Assembly (NCBI RefSeq): GCF_014195445.1
Contig: NZ_JACIBT010000002.1
Coordinates: forward strand, 62,001 to 126,000
Direction: 5' to 3'
Source of the DNA: Garicola koreensis
Lineage (GTDB): Bacteria; Actinomycetota; Actinomycetes; Actinomycetales; Micrococcaceae
Length of the DNA: 64,000 nucleotides
Position numbers and translations under genes: made by a program. Under the pieces are notes generated by a model. The model did not search any database. It was not told the origin of the DNA and saw only the letters and a list, made by a program, of their open reading frames with translations. Numbering within the stretch: the first letter of the stretch is position 1; each line of letters opens with the position of its first letter. This document shows positions 49,421-57,920 of this stretch, piece after piece.

Positions 49421-51016
49421 TCAGTAGGCTCCGGCACCGGTCACCATCGCCCAGGCTGTGCGCAGCACAATGCCGATGTCGGTTCCGGGCGACCAGTTCT
49501 CCACGTAGTAGAGATCTAGGCGCAGCGACTCTTCCCAGCTGAGGTCGGAACGGCCGTGGACCTGCCACAGCCCGGTGATGCCCGGTTTCACAATCAGTCG
49601 GCGATCGGCATGGTCGTCATAGGCCTCGGTCTCACTGGGCAGCGGCGGGCGGGGGCCTACCACGGACATGTCGCCGCGCAGCACATTGAGGAACTGCGGG
49701 AGCTCATCCAGGCTGAAGCGGCGCAGCACCCGGCCGACCCGGGTGACCCGGGGGTCGTTTCGCATTTTGAACAGCACCTCGTTGCCTTCGCTGTGGGCCA
49801 GCAGCTCAGTGCGGCGGACTTCGGCGTCCATCGACATGGAGCGGAACTTCAACATGGTGAATTTGCGGTGGTCCAGCCCCACCCGCTGCTGAGTGAACAG
49901 TGCTGGGCCCCGGTCGTCGAGTTTCACAGCTGCGCCGAGCAGCAGCAGCAGCGGGGCCATGACCAACAGAACGAACGCGGAGAATGCGATGTCGAAGCCG
50001 CGCTTGTAGGCAGCGGCGAAACCACGCAGCCGCGGCAGCTCCACGTGCACCATGGCCAGCCCACGAACCGACTCGCTGCGCAGCCGCCAGCCGGCCACAT
50101 CGCAGAGGCCTGAGGCGGTGGCAAGCTCCACGTCCAGTTCCGCCAGTTCCCAGGCGAGGGCGCGAACGGCGCCAGCATCCAGCACATCAGATCCAGCCAG
50201 CACTACCAGGTCAGCTCCGGAGGTGAGGACCGCGTCGCGTGCCTGGGCCACGGCTGCCGCACCGCTCCGTACTCCGTTTCGCTTGCCGTGGTACTCGCGG
50301 CTCGGGCCGCTGGTGTTCCCGTCCCATGTGAGCACCTGCGCGACCACGTAGCCGGAGGCGCCGCCGCCGCGCAGCAGTTCCCGGTGCACACGCTCAGCCT
50401 TGGTCGTTTCCCCCAGCACCACTACATGACGCTTTCCCAGCGTGCCGTCGGGACGGCGCAGGTTTACCGTGTACCAGCTCAACCGCACAGCCAGCAGCCC
50501 CAGCAGTCCTGCTGGGATCGAAAGCAGAATGAATTCCCGGGCTGGCTCCCAATTGGTGAGCAGCCCCATCAGGGCACTTACTCCGAGCATTGCCGCGCCG
50601 CTGGTCACGGCCGGACGGGTCAGCGACTTCAGGTGTACGCCGCGGATGCGGTAGCCACCGGTGGCCACGAGCATGGCCAGCCATATCAGCATGACTACCG
50701 CCTTGCCGGCGGAATCCCAGGGACTCTGGGTCCCTGTGGCTTCGGTCACCACGCTCACAGCCGAAGCTGCTGCTGCCAGGACCAGCACATCGGCAGTCAG
50801 CAGCAACGCGGACTGCCGCAGCCTCCAGCGGCGGAATTGACCCGGGTCTGATGGTGGCAGACCGGCAGTGAGCTCCCCAGCGGAGACGTCGGAGGAAGGC
50901 AGTGTGCCGAAGGAGAACGCCGGGACGGGCTGTGCCGGGTATCTGAACCTGACTCGTTTGGGAACCGCCTGCTCGGACGTCTGCACCCGGAACACGTCGT
51001 GGGAGTCCAGACTCAT
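49421..51016 (-). CDS. Polyprenyl-phosphate sugar-1-phosphate transferase (WcaJ/WbaP type)
   Basis: This roughly 531-residue priming enzyme transfers a hexose-1-phosphate to undecaprenyl phosphate. Several spans and a CoA-binding-like central part (residues about 35-300) precede the catalytic C-terminal domain: KRGFDIAFSAFVLLVMAPLLL, FTQQRVGLDHRKFTMLKFRSM, RVGRVLRRFSLDELPQFLNVLRGDMSVVGPRP and KPGITGLWQVHGRSDLSWEE. ATG 51016 follows GGAGGAAACGTC, and its start overlaps the stop of the preceding gene (ATGA). It is the last gene of the operon. Confidence 0.92.
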   Translation of the reverse strand: MSLDSHDVFRVQTSEQAVPKRVRFRYPAQPVPAFSFGTLPSSDVSAGELTAGLPPSDPGQFRRWRLRQSALLLTADVLVLAAAASAVSVVTEATGTQSPWDSAGKAVVMLIWLAMLVATGGYRIRGVHLKSLTRPAVTSGAAMLGVSALMGLLTNWEPAREFILLSIPAGLLGLLAVRLSWYTVNLRRPDGTLGKRHVVVLGETTKAERVHRELLRGGGASGYVVAQVLTWDGNTSGPSREYHGKRNGVRSGAAAVAQARDAVLTSGADLVVLAGSDVLDAGAVRALAWELAELDVELATASGLCDVAGWRLRSESVRGLAMVHVELPRLRGFAAAYKRGFDIAFSAFVLLVMAPLLLLLGAAVKLDDRGPALFTQQRVGLDHRKFTMLKFRSMSMDAEVRRTELLAHSEGNEVLFKMRNDPRVTRVGRVLRRFSLDELPQFLNVLRGDMSVVGPRPPLPSETEAYDDHADRRLIVKPGITGLWQVHGRSDLSWEESLRLDLYYVENWSPGTDIGIVLRTAWAMVTGAGAY

Positions 51017-51867
51017 GACGTTTCCTCCTGACGCCACCAGCGGCCCAGAATGAAGTCCATTTCATCGGGTTCGTACGGGTCCAATCCGCCGGAGGGGTAG
51101 GGGGTCAGCTCCCCGAACCACGGTTGCCCATCGACTTCGTAGAAGTCCACTCGCATGAAGCTGAACCCGGCGGCCAGGCGCTCGGCGTGGGCAATCATGG
51201 TCCTAAGGCTGGTAGGGGGAGGCGCGTCCAGCCATGCATCGGCACCATTGCGCATTTCTACCGGTCTGCCGTCAGGGGTGAAGAAGGTCTCTTGGAACAC
51301 GTCGGTGTAGCGTCCGGCATCGCGTTCCAGGAGCCGGACCTTTCCGTGGAAGACGAAGAACTTGAAGTCCACCGGCACCACCCCGGTGGTGGTGGTCAGC
51401 CGTGGTTCGATGATGAGTTTATGCTCGGCCTTTCGGTAGGCCCATTCGCCGATGGCAGCACGGTCGTGGGTGCGCAGCCAGCCGCGGGTGGCCTGCTTCA
51501 GTTCCTCCCGGGTGGAGTGTCGGGAACCGAAGGAGACCAGCCCGCTGCGGTGGTTGGGTTTGATGACCCATTCCTCCGGCAGTACGGAGAGGTCGAGGCT
51601 GTCCACGTCGGTGCCCGACCACAGCGTGCCGGGGACCCGCAGGGTGGGACAGACGCTCTCGGCGTGGGCCTTCATAGCCATTTTGTCGCAGGTCCATGCC
51701 AGCTCCGCATCGCGTTCGTAGAGCATCCGGGCGGTGAGGTGTTCGGTGAAGCGCCTGGGGGTGCGGAAGTCTCCCCAGCGACCGAATGTTCTGCGGTACA
51801 TCACCCCGCGCAGCAGCGGGTCCGGCACGGGTGCCAGCATTCGCCTCAGCATCTCATGCATCGGCAT
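51013..51867 (-). CDS. TupA-like ATP-grasp protein
   Basis: This 284-residue protein belongs to the TupA-like ATP-grasp group in polysaccharide loci. Landmarks are RRFTEHLTARMLYERDAELAWTCDKMAMKAH, SVLPEEWVIKPNHRSGLVSFG, HKLIIEPRL, VVPVDFKFFVFHGKVRLLERD and RVDFYEVDGQPWFGELTPYPSGG with the metal-ligand Asp/Glu. It might attach an amino acid or acid to a sugar. ATG 51867 follows AGAGGAAAGC and overlaps the end of the flippase. Confidence 0.85.
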   Translation of the reverse strand: MPMHEMLRRMLAPVPDPLLRGVMYRRTFGRWGDFRTPRRFTEHLTARMLYERDAELAWTCDKMAMKAHAESVCPTLRVPGTLWSGTDVDSLDLSVLPEEWVIKPNHRSGLVSFGSRHSTREELKQATRGWLRTHDRAAIGEWAYRKAEHKLIIEPRLTTTTGVVPVDFKFFVFHGKVRLLERDAGRYTDVFQETFFTPDGRPVEMRNGADAWLDAPPPTSLRTMIAHAERLAAGFSFMRVDFYEVDGQPWFGELTPYPSGGLDPYEPDEMDFILGRWWRQEETS

Positions 51868-53185
51868 GGGCTTTCCTCTCTGCAAGTTGTTCGAAGGGAT
51901 CGACGGTTGGAACACCGTGTTGGAGCACGCGCCGGGCCAGTATCCGGCCCGGGATGACTTGGGCGATGACCACCCCGCAGGTCAGTGAGATTGCTGGGGC
52001 GGCGGCACCGGCGCCGAGGGCTACGCCCAGCCCGGTCAGTGGCACCACCACCAGCAGCAGCATCATCGACATCACTGCTTGGCGTTTGAACCCCCAGACA
52101 TCGGTGAGCAGGTTTTCTTGGACCAGATGGCCGGATTGAGCGATGAAGACTAGGCAGAAGCAGATCACCACCGGCCAGGGCAGCACCATTTCTCCACCGC
52201 TGACCAATCCTGACAGCGGTCTGGCGAAGACCAGGTAGCCTCCGGCAGCTCCCAGGCCCAGCAGCAGCAGCGCCGTGTTGGACTGACGCCACAGCCGCGA
52301 GTCCAGGCTGCGGGCGAAGCGTGGCCACAGCACTGCGGAACTCATGTAGAGGATCGAGTAGACCGGCATATAGAGCGAGAGTCCCAGGGCGTATTCGCTG
52401 ACGATCTCCGGGGCGGCGACCTGAGCCAGGACAAAGCGGCCGTGCTGTTCGGCCAGCACGGTGCCCGCAGCGGCCAGCACTACCGGCAGCCCACCCCACA
52501 GGATGGTGCCCACCGGCACAGTGTAGGTATCGCCCCAGCCGAGGCGGCCCCAGCGTTTCAGCGCGGTTGCGGTGCAGACCGCTAAGAACACTGCTGAGCC
52601 CACCGGCAGGCCGGCTGCCAGCCACATCGGCGGCAGCCCCAATGCGGCGACTGTGGCAGCCACGCTCACATTGGCTATCCCCAGAATCAGCCCCAGCACC
52701 ACCAGCAGGCTAGCGCGGTCCTGGCCGACGAGTATCCGTTCGGATAAGCCGAATGGAAGCCCCAGGAAGAACATCACCAGCACTGTGGAGGCCACCACGT
52801 CGAAGTCTGTGGCCAGCTCGGGAGGCAGGACGAACCACGAGGACCAGACTCCGGCAGCTCCGGCACATGCTGCACCGGTGGCACTGGCAATCCCCAGAGC
52901 GGCGAGCAGCGTGGCGGTGCGCCGGATCAGTGCCGCTGCGTGACGGCGCTCCTGCGGGGACTGCTCGGCGCGCGCCACAGCCCGGGTGACGGCGGCTCCC
53001 ATCCCCAGATCGGCGAAGGGGAGGGCGAGCTGCAGCTGGGCGACCATGGTGATGAGTCCGAACGCGGCCACTCCCGCGGACTGGAACGTGATCGCCGCGG
53101 TGAGCAGGGCTAACCCGGCAGAGACCGGCAGCACGCAGAGCCGCAGCCCAGCGGTGCGCAGCAGTGGTTTTGCCCAGTCAGACAT
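51854..53185 (-). CDS. Wzx-like oligosaccharide flippase
   Basis: This roughly 443-residue integral membrane protein has about 12-14 hydrophobic spans, starting with LRTAGLRLCVLPVSAGLALLTAAITFQSAGVAAFGLITMV. The FADLGMGAAVTRAVA segment, with a charged loop and Gly, is typical of the polysaccharide-transport/MATE-like group. ATG 53185 follows GGAGGCCGAC and overlaps the preceding gene's end. It probably moves the lipid-linked repeat unit across the membrane. Confidence 0.85.
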   Translation of the reverse strand: MSDWAKPLLRTAGLRLCVLPVSAGLALLTAAITFQSAGVAAFGLITMVAQLQLALPFADLGMGAAVTRAVARAEQSPQERRHAAALIRRTATLLAALGIASATGAACAGAAGVWSSWFVLPPELATDFDVVASTVLVMFFLGLPFGLSERILVGQDRASLLVVLGLILGIANVSVAATVAALGLPPMWLAAGLPVGSAVFLAVCTATALKRWGRLGWGDTYTVPVGTILWGGLPVVLAAAGTVLAEQHGRFVLAQVAAPEIVSEYALGLSLYMPVYSILYMSSAVLWPRFARSLDSRLWRQSNTALLLLGLGAAGGYLVFARPLSGLVSGGEMVLPWPVVICFCLVFIAQSGHLVQENLLTDVWGFKRQAVMSMMLLLVVVPLTGLGVALGAGAAAPAISLTCGVVIAQVIPGRILARRVLQHGVPTVDPFEQLAERKAHADA

Positions 53186-54047
53186 GTCGGCCTCCGGCCC
53201 GCAGAATCCCGCTTGCTCCCACCAGCAGGGCTGTGGGGTGGGCTCCATTGCGCAGGCCCTCGATCAGGGCGCCGAGGCCGCTGGCCCAGGCCTTGGATTC
53301 GAAGGCGCCGCGAGCGATGACGGAGGCAGTGAAATCAGCTGCCGGTTGGGCAGAGACTTGTCGCTGGAGTCCATGCAGCCAGGTTCTGCTGGCTCGCCAG
53401 TCCGGCTTCCGGGAGATAGAGCCTGGGCTGCCTTGGGCCACTTTGACCAGCACCTCTGGTCGCTGCAGGACGGTGATGCCGGCGGCCTGAAGGCGGATCA
53501 GCCAGTCCCAGTCCTGGTGCCGGGGCAGCTCTTCCGCCCACGGGGTCGCCAGGGCCGCCTCCCGAGAGCAGAGCAGAGTCGAGGTCTGGATGAAGTGCTG
53601 TCGCAGCTGTACCGAAGACCTGTCCATCACATAGTCGGCCAGCGAGCCCAGTGCCGGGCCGTAGAGCCGTTCCGGCACCACACGGCTGCTGGTGCCGACC
53701 AACATTGCCCGGGAGGAGACGGCCGTCTCCGCGTCGGCCTCGCGCAGCTGCAGCTGGGTCTTGTCGGTGACCCACTCATCGTCGTCATCGAGGAAGGCGA
53801 CGTACTGCGTCTCAGCGAACTGCACCCCCAGGTTGCGGGCAGCAGCAGCGCCGCAGCGTCCGGCAGTCCGCACGATGGAGCAGTGCAGGCCCTCGAGCCG
53901 GCGGGTGAGGTAGGTGAAGCTGTCGGGGTCATCCAGGACCACCAGAATTTCTGCAACGGCACTCTGCCGCAGGGCGGAGGCGACGGCGCGGCGCACACTG
54001 GGCCGTCCGGTGGTAGGGATGATTGCGGTGACAGGTGCCCGGCTCAT
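53178..54047 (-). CDS. GT2-family glycosyltransferase
   Basis: This 289-residue protein begins APVTAIIPTTGRPSVRRAVASALRQS. The GT-A fold carries EILVVLDDPDSF, AAARNLGVQFAETQYVAFLDDDDEW with the DxD metal-binding motif, and later LPRHQDWDWLIRLQAAG. It transfers a sugar in assembly of the polysaccharide repeat. ATG 54047 overlaps the WecG stop (ATGA). Confidence 0.9.
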   Translation of the reverse strand: MSRAPVTAIIPTTGRPSVRRAVASALRQSAVAEILVVLDDPDSFTYLTRRLEGLHCSIVRTAGRCGAAAARNLGVQFAETQYVAFLDDDDEWVTDKTQLQLREADAETAVSSRAMLVGTSSRVVPERLYGPALGSLADYVMDRSSVQLRQHFIQTSTLLCSREAALATPWAEELPRHQDWDWLIRLQAAGITVLQRPEVLVKVAQGSPGSISRKPDWRASRTWLHGLQRQVSAQPAADFTASVIARGAFESKAWASGLGALIEGLRNGAHPTALLVGASGILRAGGRHV

Positions 54048-54796
54048 GCGCTCCTCCGCATCAGTGTGGAGGCTAGTTGGAAGGGCTCCACCAGGTAGCG
54101 CCCGGCGAGCCGGCGCGGGTCTGAGGCGAGCCGCCAGGCCCATTCGAATCCTGTGCGGCCCAGCCAGCGCGGGGCCAGTGATTGTGTGCCGGAGACCTGG
54201 TCCAGCGCTCCGCCGACGGCGGCGGTCACCGGCACATCTGTGACGTCCCTCAGGTATGCGGCGATCCGCTCCTGAAGCGGCATGCCCATCCCGATGAGCA
54301 GCAGCTGGGGATCGATCGTGCGGATCTGAGCTGCGACGACGGGAAGGTCGGTATCGTGCCAAGGGTCGCCGGGGATGCCCACCACCTGGGCCGCTGAGCT
54401 GCGTGTGAACGCGTGGACCGCCGCGTTGTTGGCCGCTTCGGTGCCGCCCAGCAGCACGATTCGTTCGATGCCCGGCAGTGCGGCGGCCGAGCGAACCCAA
54501 TCGGTGGATCCAACTCGGTGGAGCGTGCTCAGCGGCGCTCGCCGCTGACGCAGCCGGCCGATGGACAGTGCGGCCAATATCGGCATTCCGTCGACCAGGA
54601 TCACTTCGGCCTCGTGGCAGCGCTGCCGGAATTCGTCGTTGGTGTGGAAGAGGTGGGTCGAGTGCAGGTTGTGGGCAAGAATTGTCAGCTTCTCTGCGTG
54701 CGCTGTCGCGTGGCGTATCTGGTCGAGCACCTCGGAGGTGGTCAGTGGTGTGACCGAGACGTTGAGCATCGGTACGTGTGTCTTGGTCAGATTCAT
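54044..54796 (-). CDS. WecG/TagA/CpsF-family glycosyltransferase
   Basis: This 250-residue protein shows HNLHSTHLFHTNDEFRQRCHEAEVILVDGMPI, with the ADG/VDG-type catalytic Asp, ERIVLLGGTEAANNAAV, GIPGDPWHD and PQLLLIGMGMPLQERIAAYLRD, which are all family hallmarks. It adds the second sugar on the undecaprenyl-linked primer. It overlaps both neighbours by 4 bases. Confidence 0.9.
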   Translation of the reverse strand: MNLTKTHVPMLNVSVTPLTTSEVLDQIRHATAHAEKLTILAHNLHSTHLFHTNDEFRQRCHEAEVILVDGMPILAALSIGRLRQRRAPLSTLHRVGSTDWVRSAAALPGIERIVLLGGTEAANNAAVHAFTRSSAAQVVGIPGDPWHDTDLPVVAAQIRTIDPQLLLIGMGMPLQERIAAYLRDVTDVPVTAAVGGALDQVSGTQSLAPRWLGRTGFEWAWRLASDPRRLAGRYLVEPFQLASTLMRRSA

Positions 54797-55974
54797 GGTG
54801 TTCTTCCTCGGTCAGCCATGTGTCGGGGCACGTGGATTCTTTGCATAGCGAGCGCCGGTTGGCTTCCGGTGGAGCCTCCCAGCAGAATCGCCAGTAGGAT
54901 CGGCAGGGCAACGTAGGGGTTATTCAGTCCGCTGACCGAGAGTCCGTTGGTCACCGCGATGGCGCTTAGGGTCAGAGTCAGCGTCCAGGAGGTGCCGGCG
55001 CGGCGCAGCAGGAGCACCGGCAGCAGGAGCACCAGCACCATTCCCAGGAGCCCGGCGTCGAATATGAGCCGCATGGCGAAGGCGTGCAGGATCACCGAAT
55101 AGCAGGCTCCGCCTGCTGAAAAGAGCTGCTCGTAGAAGGCTAAGTCTGTGCAGGTGGCAGCGCTCAGCGGCGTCATGGGTGGGGTGCCAGTCACCCAGGT
55201 GCCCAGTGTCCAGTCCTGGGTCTCGCGTAGGAACAGGTCGAAGAACCGCACGCGGTCGATGACCTCGGACTCGGCGGAGCGATCCTGGAAGATGGCGAAG
55301 GAGAGCAGCGCGACGGCCGCGGGCACTGTGACAGAGATGAACCGCAGGAACGGGTCACGCAAGTCTGCGATGATGATCGCGTAGATGACCAAGAACAGAT
55401 AAGCCACGGCACCGCTGCGCGATCCGGCCAGAATGGTCAGCGCCCCCAACAGCGCCACGAGAAGGAACCGGTGGCGACCGGCGTCGCGGTAGATTATCGC
55501 GGTCAGCCCACTGAACAGGGCAAGCTCGAAATTGTTCTCCAGGAACAGTCCGGGGCGCTGATCGGGGCCAAACAGCAGCAGTGTCAGCACCGCCTTGGCG
55601 GTGGCTAGGCTCACCAGCCACCAGCTTAGCCACACTAAAAGCCGCTTGTGAGTCCATTGCATGCCGACGGCCATGGCGAAGACCAGCAGGTAGAGCATCC
55701 AGCGGTAGGCCTGCAGGAAGTCGGCTGCTGGGGCCTGAGCAATCCAGGCGGTCAGGATGGTGACAGTGGCATAGAGCCCCACCAGCCCGACGATCATCGG
55801 TGCGCGGAGGGTGGAGCGCCACAGGGTGGTGAGCAGAAAGGCGATGATCCAACCGTCCAGCAGCACCGTGACTGGCAGTGGAGAGAACTCACCGACATGG
55901 GCTGCGCTGACCAGTGCCATGGCCGCCAGACCCATGACCAGCCCCCACTGCAGCGATGCGGGTACCCGTGTCAT
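54793..55974 (-). CDS. Wzy/O-antigen-ligase-like polymerase
   Basis: This 393-residue protein has about 10-12 hydrophobic spans. Central LFGPDQRPGLFLENNFELALFSG and LGALTILAGSRSGAVAYLFLVIYAIIIAD resemble the active loop region of Wzy/WaaL polymerases. ATG 55974 is chosen, because the long upstream extension in frame runs across the preceding gene. It begins 4 bases after the stop of the chain-length protein and overlaps WecG. Confidence 0.82.
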   Translation of the reverse strand: MTRVPASLQWGLVMGLAAMALVSAAHVGEFSPLPVTVLLDGWIIAFLLTTLWRSTLRAPMIVGLVGLYATVTILTAWIAQAPAADFLQAYRWMLYLLVFAMAVGMQWTHKRLLVWLSWWLVSLATAKAVLTLLLFGPDQRPGLFLENNFELALFSGLTAIIYRDAGRHRFLLVALLGALTILAGSRSGAVAYLFLVIYAIIIADLRDPFLRFISVTVPAAVALLSFAIFQDRSAESEVIDRVRFFDLFLRETQDWTLGTWVTGTPPMTPLSAATCTDLAFYEQLFSAGGACYSVILHAFAMRLIFDAGLLGMVLVLLLPVLLLRRAGTSWTLTLTLSAIAVTNGLSVSGLNNPYVALPILLAILLGGSTGSQPALAMQRIHVPRHMADRGRTP

Positions 55975-55978
55975 CGCG

Positions 55979-57343
55979 TCACCAGCTCGCTGCCTGCCGG
56001 CGTCCACCGGAAAAGTCCCCGGGCTGATAGGCATCAGGGCCGCTGTTGGGCTGCAGCAGCAGTACCCCCACTGAAGTGTGCGCGTAACCGCGCAGGCGTT
56101 CAACGGTGGCCAGCAGCTGTCCCCGGTCAGTGGACCCAGCCTCAGCCACCACAACAGTGGCCTGGACCAGTTGGCCAGCTTTAAGGATCTCGGTGCCGGC
56201 GGGCACTGGCGGAGCATCAATAATGAGAAGCTCATAGGTTCTGGCTAGGTCGGAGAGAGCTTGCTCCCAGTTGGTCCCAGGATCGTGGTGTGCTGGTGAG
56301 TTTCCGGCCGGCAGCACGTCGAAGGAACCCGGCCGGCAGACCAGTACCTGGTCCGTCGTCGTCGATCCGGCCAACACATCTGTCAGGCCGGGCCGAGAGC
56401 CTAAGTCGAGCCGGCGGGACGTTCGACTATGCGGCGCATCAGCGTCGACGACGACGGTCCGGCGCCCGGCGGCCACCGAAGCTGCGGCCAAATCCAGGAC
56501 CGCTGCACTTGCCTCTTTGCCGTTGACCGGATTGGTGAGGAGGAGCACCTGCCCCTGCTCAGTGCGGGTGAAGCGCAGATGAGCTTCCAGTGCGGCGAAG
56601 GCCTCGCGGCGGTGGACTGCTGCCACCCGAGACCGGCGCTGATTCTTGACCTCGTGGGGTGCGGTGATCACTGGCAAGTCGGTGATATCGGAAACTTCGA
56701 CAGGGCGGTGGATGCGGGTATCCAGACTGTGGCGCAGCAGCACCGAACCGATGCCGACGACCAGCCCCCCGGCTGCGCCCAAACCGAGGTGCGTCAGCAG
56801 GCCCGGCCCCGAAGGGTTCTCGGGGATACTGACTGTCTCGAGCAGTGAGAGTGTGACCAGCCCCTCAGGGGATCCTTCAATCTCTTCCAGGGCCCCGGAG
56901 AGTTCGGTGAGACTTTCCGAGACAGCGTCCACCAATTGTGCAGCGTGCTGGGGAGAAGCAGATTCAGCGGTAATCTCGAGCAACGAGGTGCCCGGAATAA
57001 CCTGAGCATTAATCTGCTCTCCGAGGGCCGCGTTGGTGAGGGGCGAATCCACCGCATCAAGTACGGGGTTGAGTACCGCTGGGCTGTTGACTAGTTCTGC
57101 ATACGTCACTGCCCGCTGCTCGGAAACTGAGGTGGCCGTCTGAAGATCAGCGACTTCGTCGCCGGCGGTTGTGGAAATGAAGATGGTTGAGCTTGCTTCA
57201 TAGGTCCGGGGCTGGAACTGATAAATTGCCCCGCCGATTAGAATCCCGACGAGCAGCAGAACGGGAAGAAGGCTGCCGTGCCGTCGAAGGAGAACTATGA
57301 TATAAGGCGTGGTCACTACGACACCGCCCGAGTTTTTGCGCAC
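55979..57343 (-). CDS. Wzz chain-length protein fused to a degenerate BY-kinase-like domain
   Basis: This is a 454-residue protein. Residues about 1-205 form a Wzz-type polysaccharide copolymerase, with one N-terminal span (about 20-38), a coiled-coil loop and a second span (about 186-204). Residues about 230-454 match the ParA/BY-kinase fold: VLLLTNPVNGKEASAAVLDL in place of Walker A, VVVDADAPHSR for Walker A', and LLIIDAPPV for Walker B. The Walker A lacks the GK[ST] and the C-terminus lacks a tyrosine cluster, so kinase activity is doubtful. GTG 57343 is the first start; a second GTG at 57316 is possible. It heads the EPS operon. Confidence 0.82.
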   Translation of the reverse strand: MRKNSGGVVVTTPYIIVLLRRHGSLLPVLLLVGILIGGAIYQFQPRTYEASSTIFISTTAGDEVADLQTATSVSEQRAVTYAELVNSPAVLNPVLDAVDSPLTNAALGEQINAQVIPGTSLLEITAESASPQHAAQLVDAVSESLTELSGALEEIEGSPEGLVTLSLLETVSIPENPSGPGLLTHLGLGAAGGLVVGIGSVLLRHSLDTRIHRPVEVSDITDLPVITAPHEVKNQRRSRVAAVHRREAFAALEAHLRFTRTEQGQVLLLTNPVNGKEASAAVLDLAAASVAAGRRTVVVDADAPHSRTSRRLDLGSRPGLTDVLAGSTTTDQVLVCRPGSFDVLPAGNSPAHHDPGTNWEQALSDLARTYELLIIDAPPVPAGTEILKAGQLVQATVVVAEAGSTDRGQLLATVERLRGYAHTSVGVLLLQPNSGPDAYQPGDFSGGRRQAASW

Positions 57344-57714
57344 AAAAGTGCATCGTTGTGTCCCATTTAACCCCCCTGGTTAAATATTTAAAATGGTGCT
57401 CTCGATGGCACTGATTCAAAGATAATACTTAATAGGAGGGTGGAATATACACAGTTATACGCGACTTTAATGTTCGGTCTAGTTGATAGGCGCAGCCAAT
57501 CCTCGACCAGTCTGGTTACTCTCGGCACACAAGCTGTGTGCACACTAGGCAATTGCCGCAACGATGCAGAGTAGACATACACATTTTTCGCATCGTCCTG
57601 TTTCTGTGCAGGACCGAGGAGAGGCGAGCATTGGTATCTGCAGCTGTGCTGTCTAGAGGCAGGACCTGGCCGTCAGTAGGTTCAAGAAGGGGAGCTCGAG
57701 GCCATTGTCAAAGC
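57344..57714. other. Non-coding leader/promoter region of the EPS operon
   Basis: About 370 bases without a supported gene. It is richer in A/T than its neighbours. It contains the TTTAACC-CCCCT-GGTTAAA hairpin at 57366-57384, followed by ATATTTAAAATGG. Several short ORFs in it have no family features. Confidence 0.5.
57366..57384. promoter_or_regulatory. Inverted repeat TTTAACC/GGTTAAA upstream of the EPS operon
   Basis: Perfect 7-bp arms surround a 5-base loop, about 20 bases before the first gene's start. It may be an operator or leader hairpin. No T-tract is seen on the operon strand. Confidence 0.45.
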
Positions 57715-57915
57715 CGAAACGGGCAAGCAGCCCGCTTTCAGCACTGGTTCGTCGGCTCGTGGCTGCACGAGTAGTTGGAAGCTGGGCAGCAGGAGTACGA
57801 GATGGCTGTGTTGGACGCCGACCTCACCGGTGACGCCTTGCTGGAGGTGCGGACAGACGTGCGCACCGCCGGGACCAGTATGCCCGCACCGCTGAGGTTC
57901 TCAGCGAGCGCGGCC
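57715..57915 (+). pseudogene. Possible relic of a response-regulator receiver domain
   Basis: A frame interrupted by one TAG reads ...FQHWFVGSWLHE-stop-LEAGQQEYEMAVLDADLTGDALLEVRTDVRTAG. It resembles the second half of a receiver domain around the phospho-aspartate (YDMAVLDxxLPG-like, LRxxGxxxPxLxLSA). No start, DNA-binding domain or full N-terminus remains. It could be the residue of a regulator that once controlled the EPS operon. The call rests on short similarity only. Confidence 0.35.
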
Positions 57916-57920
57916 CGTAA

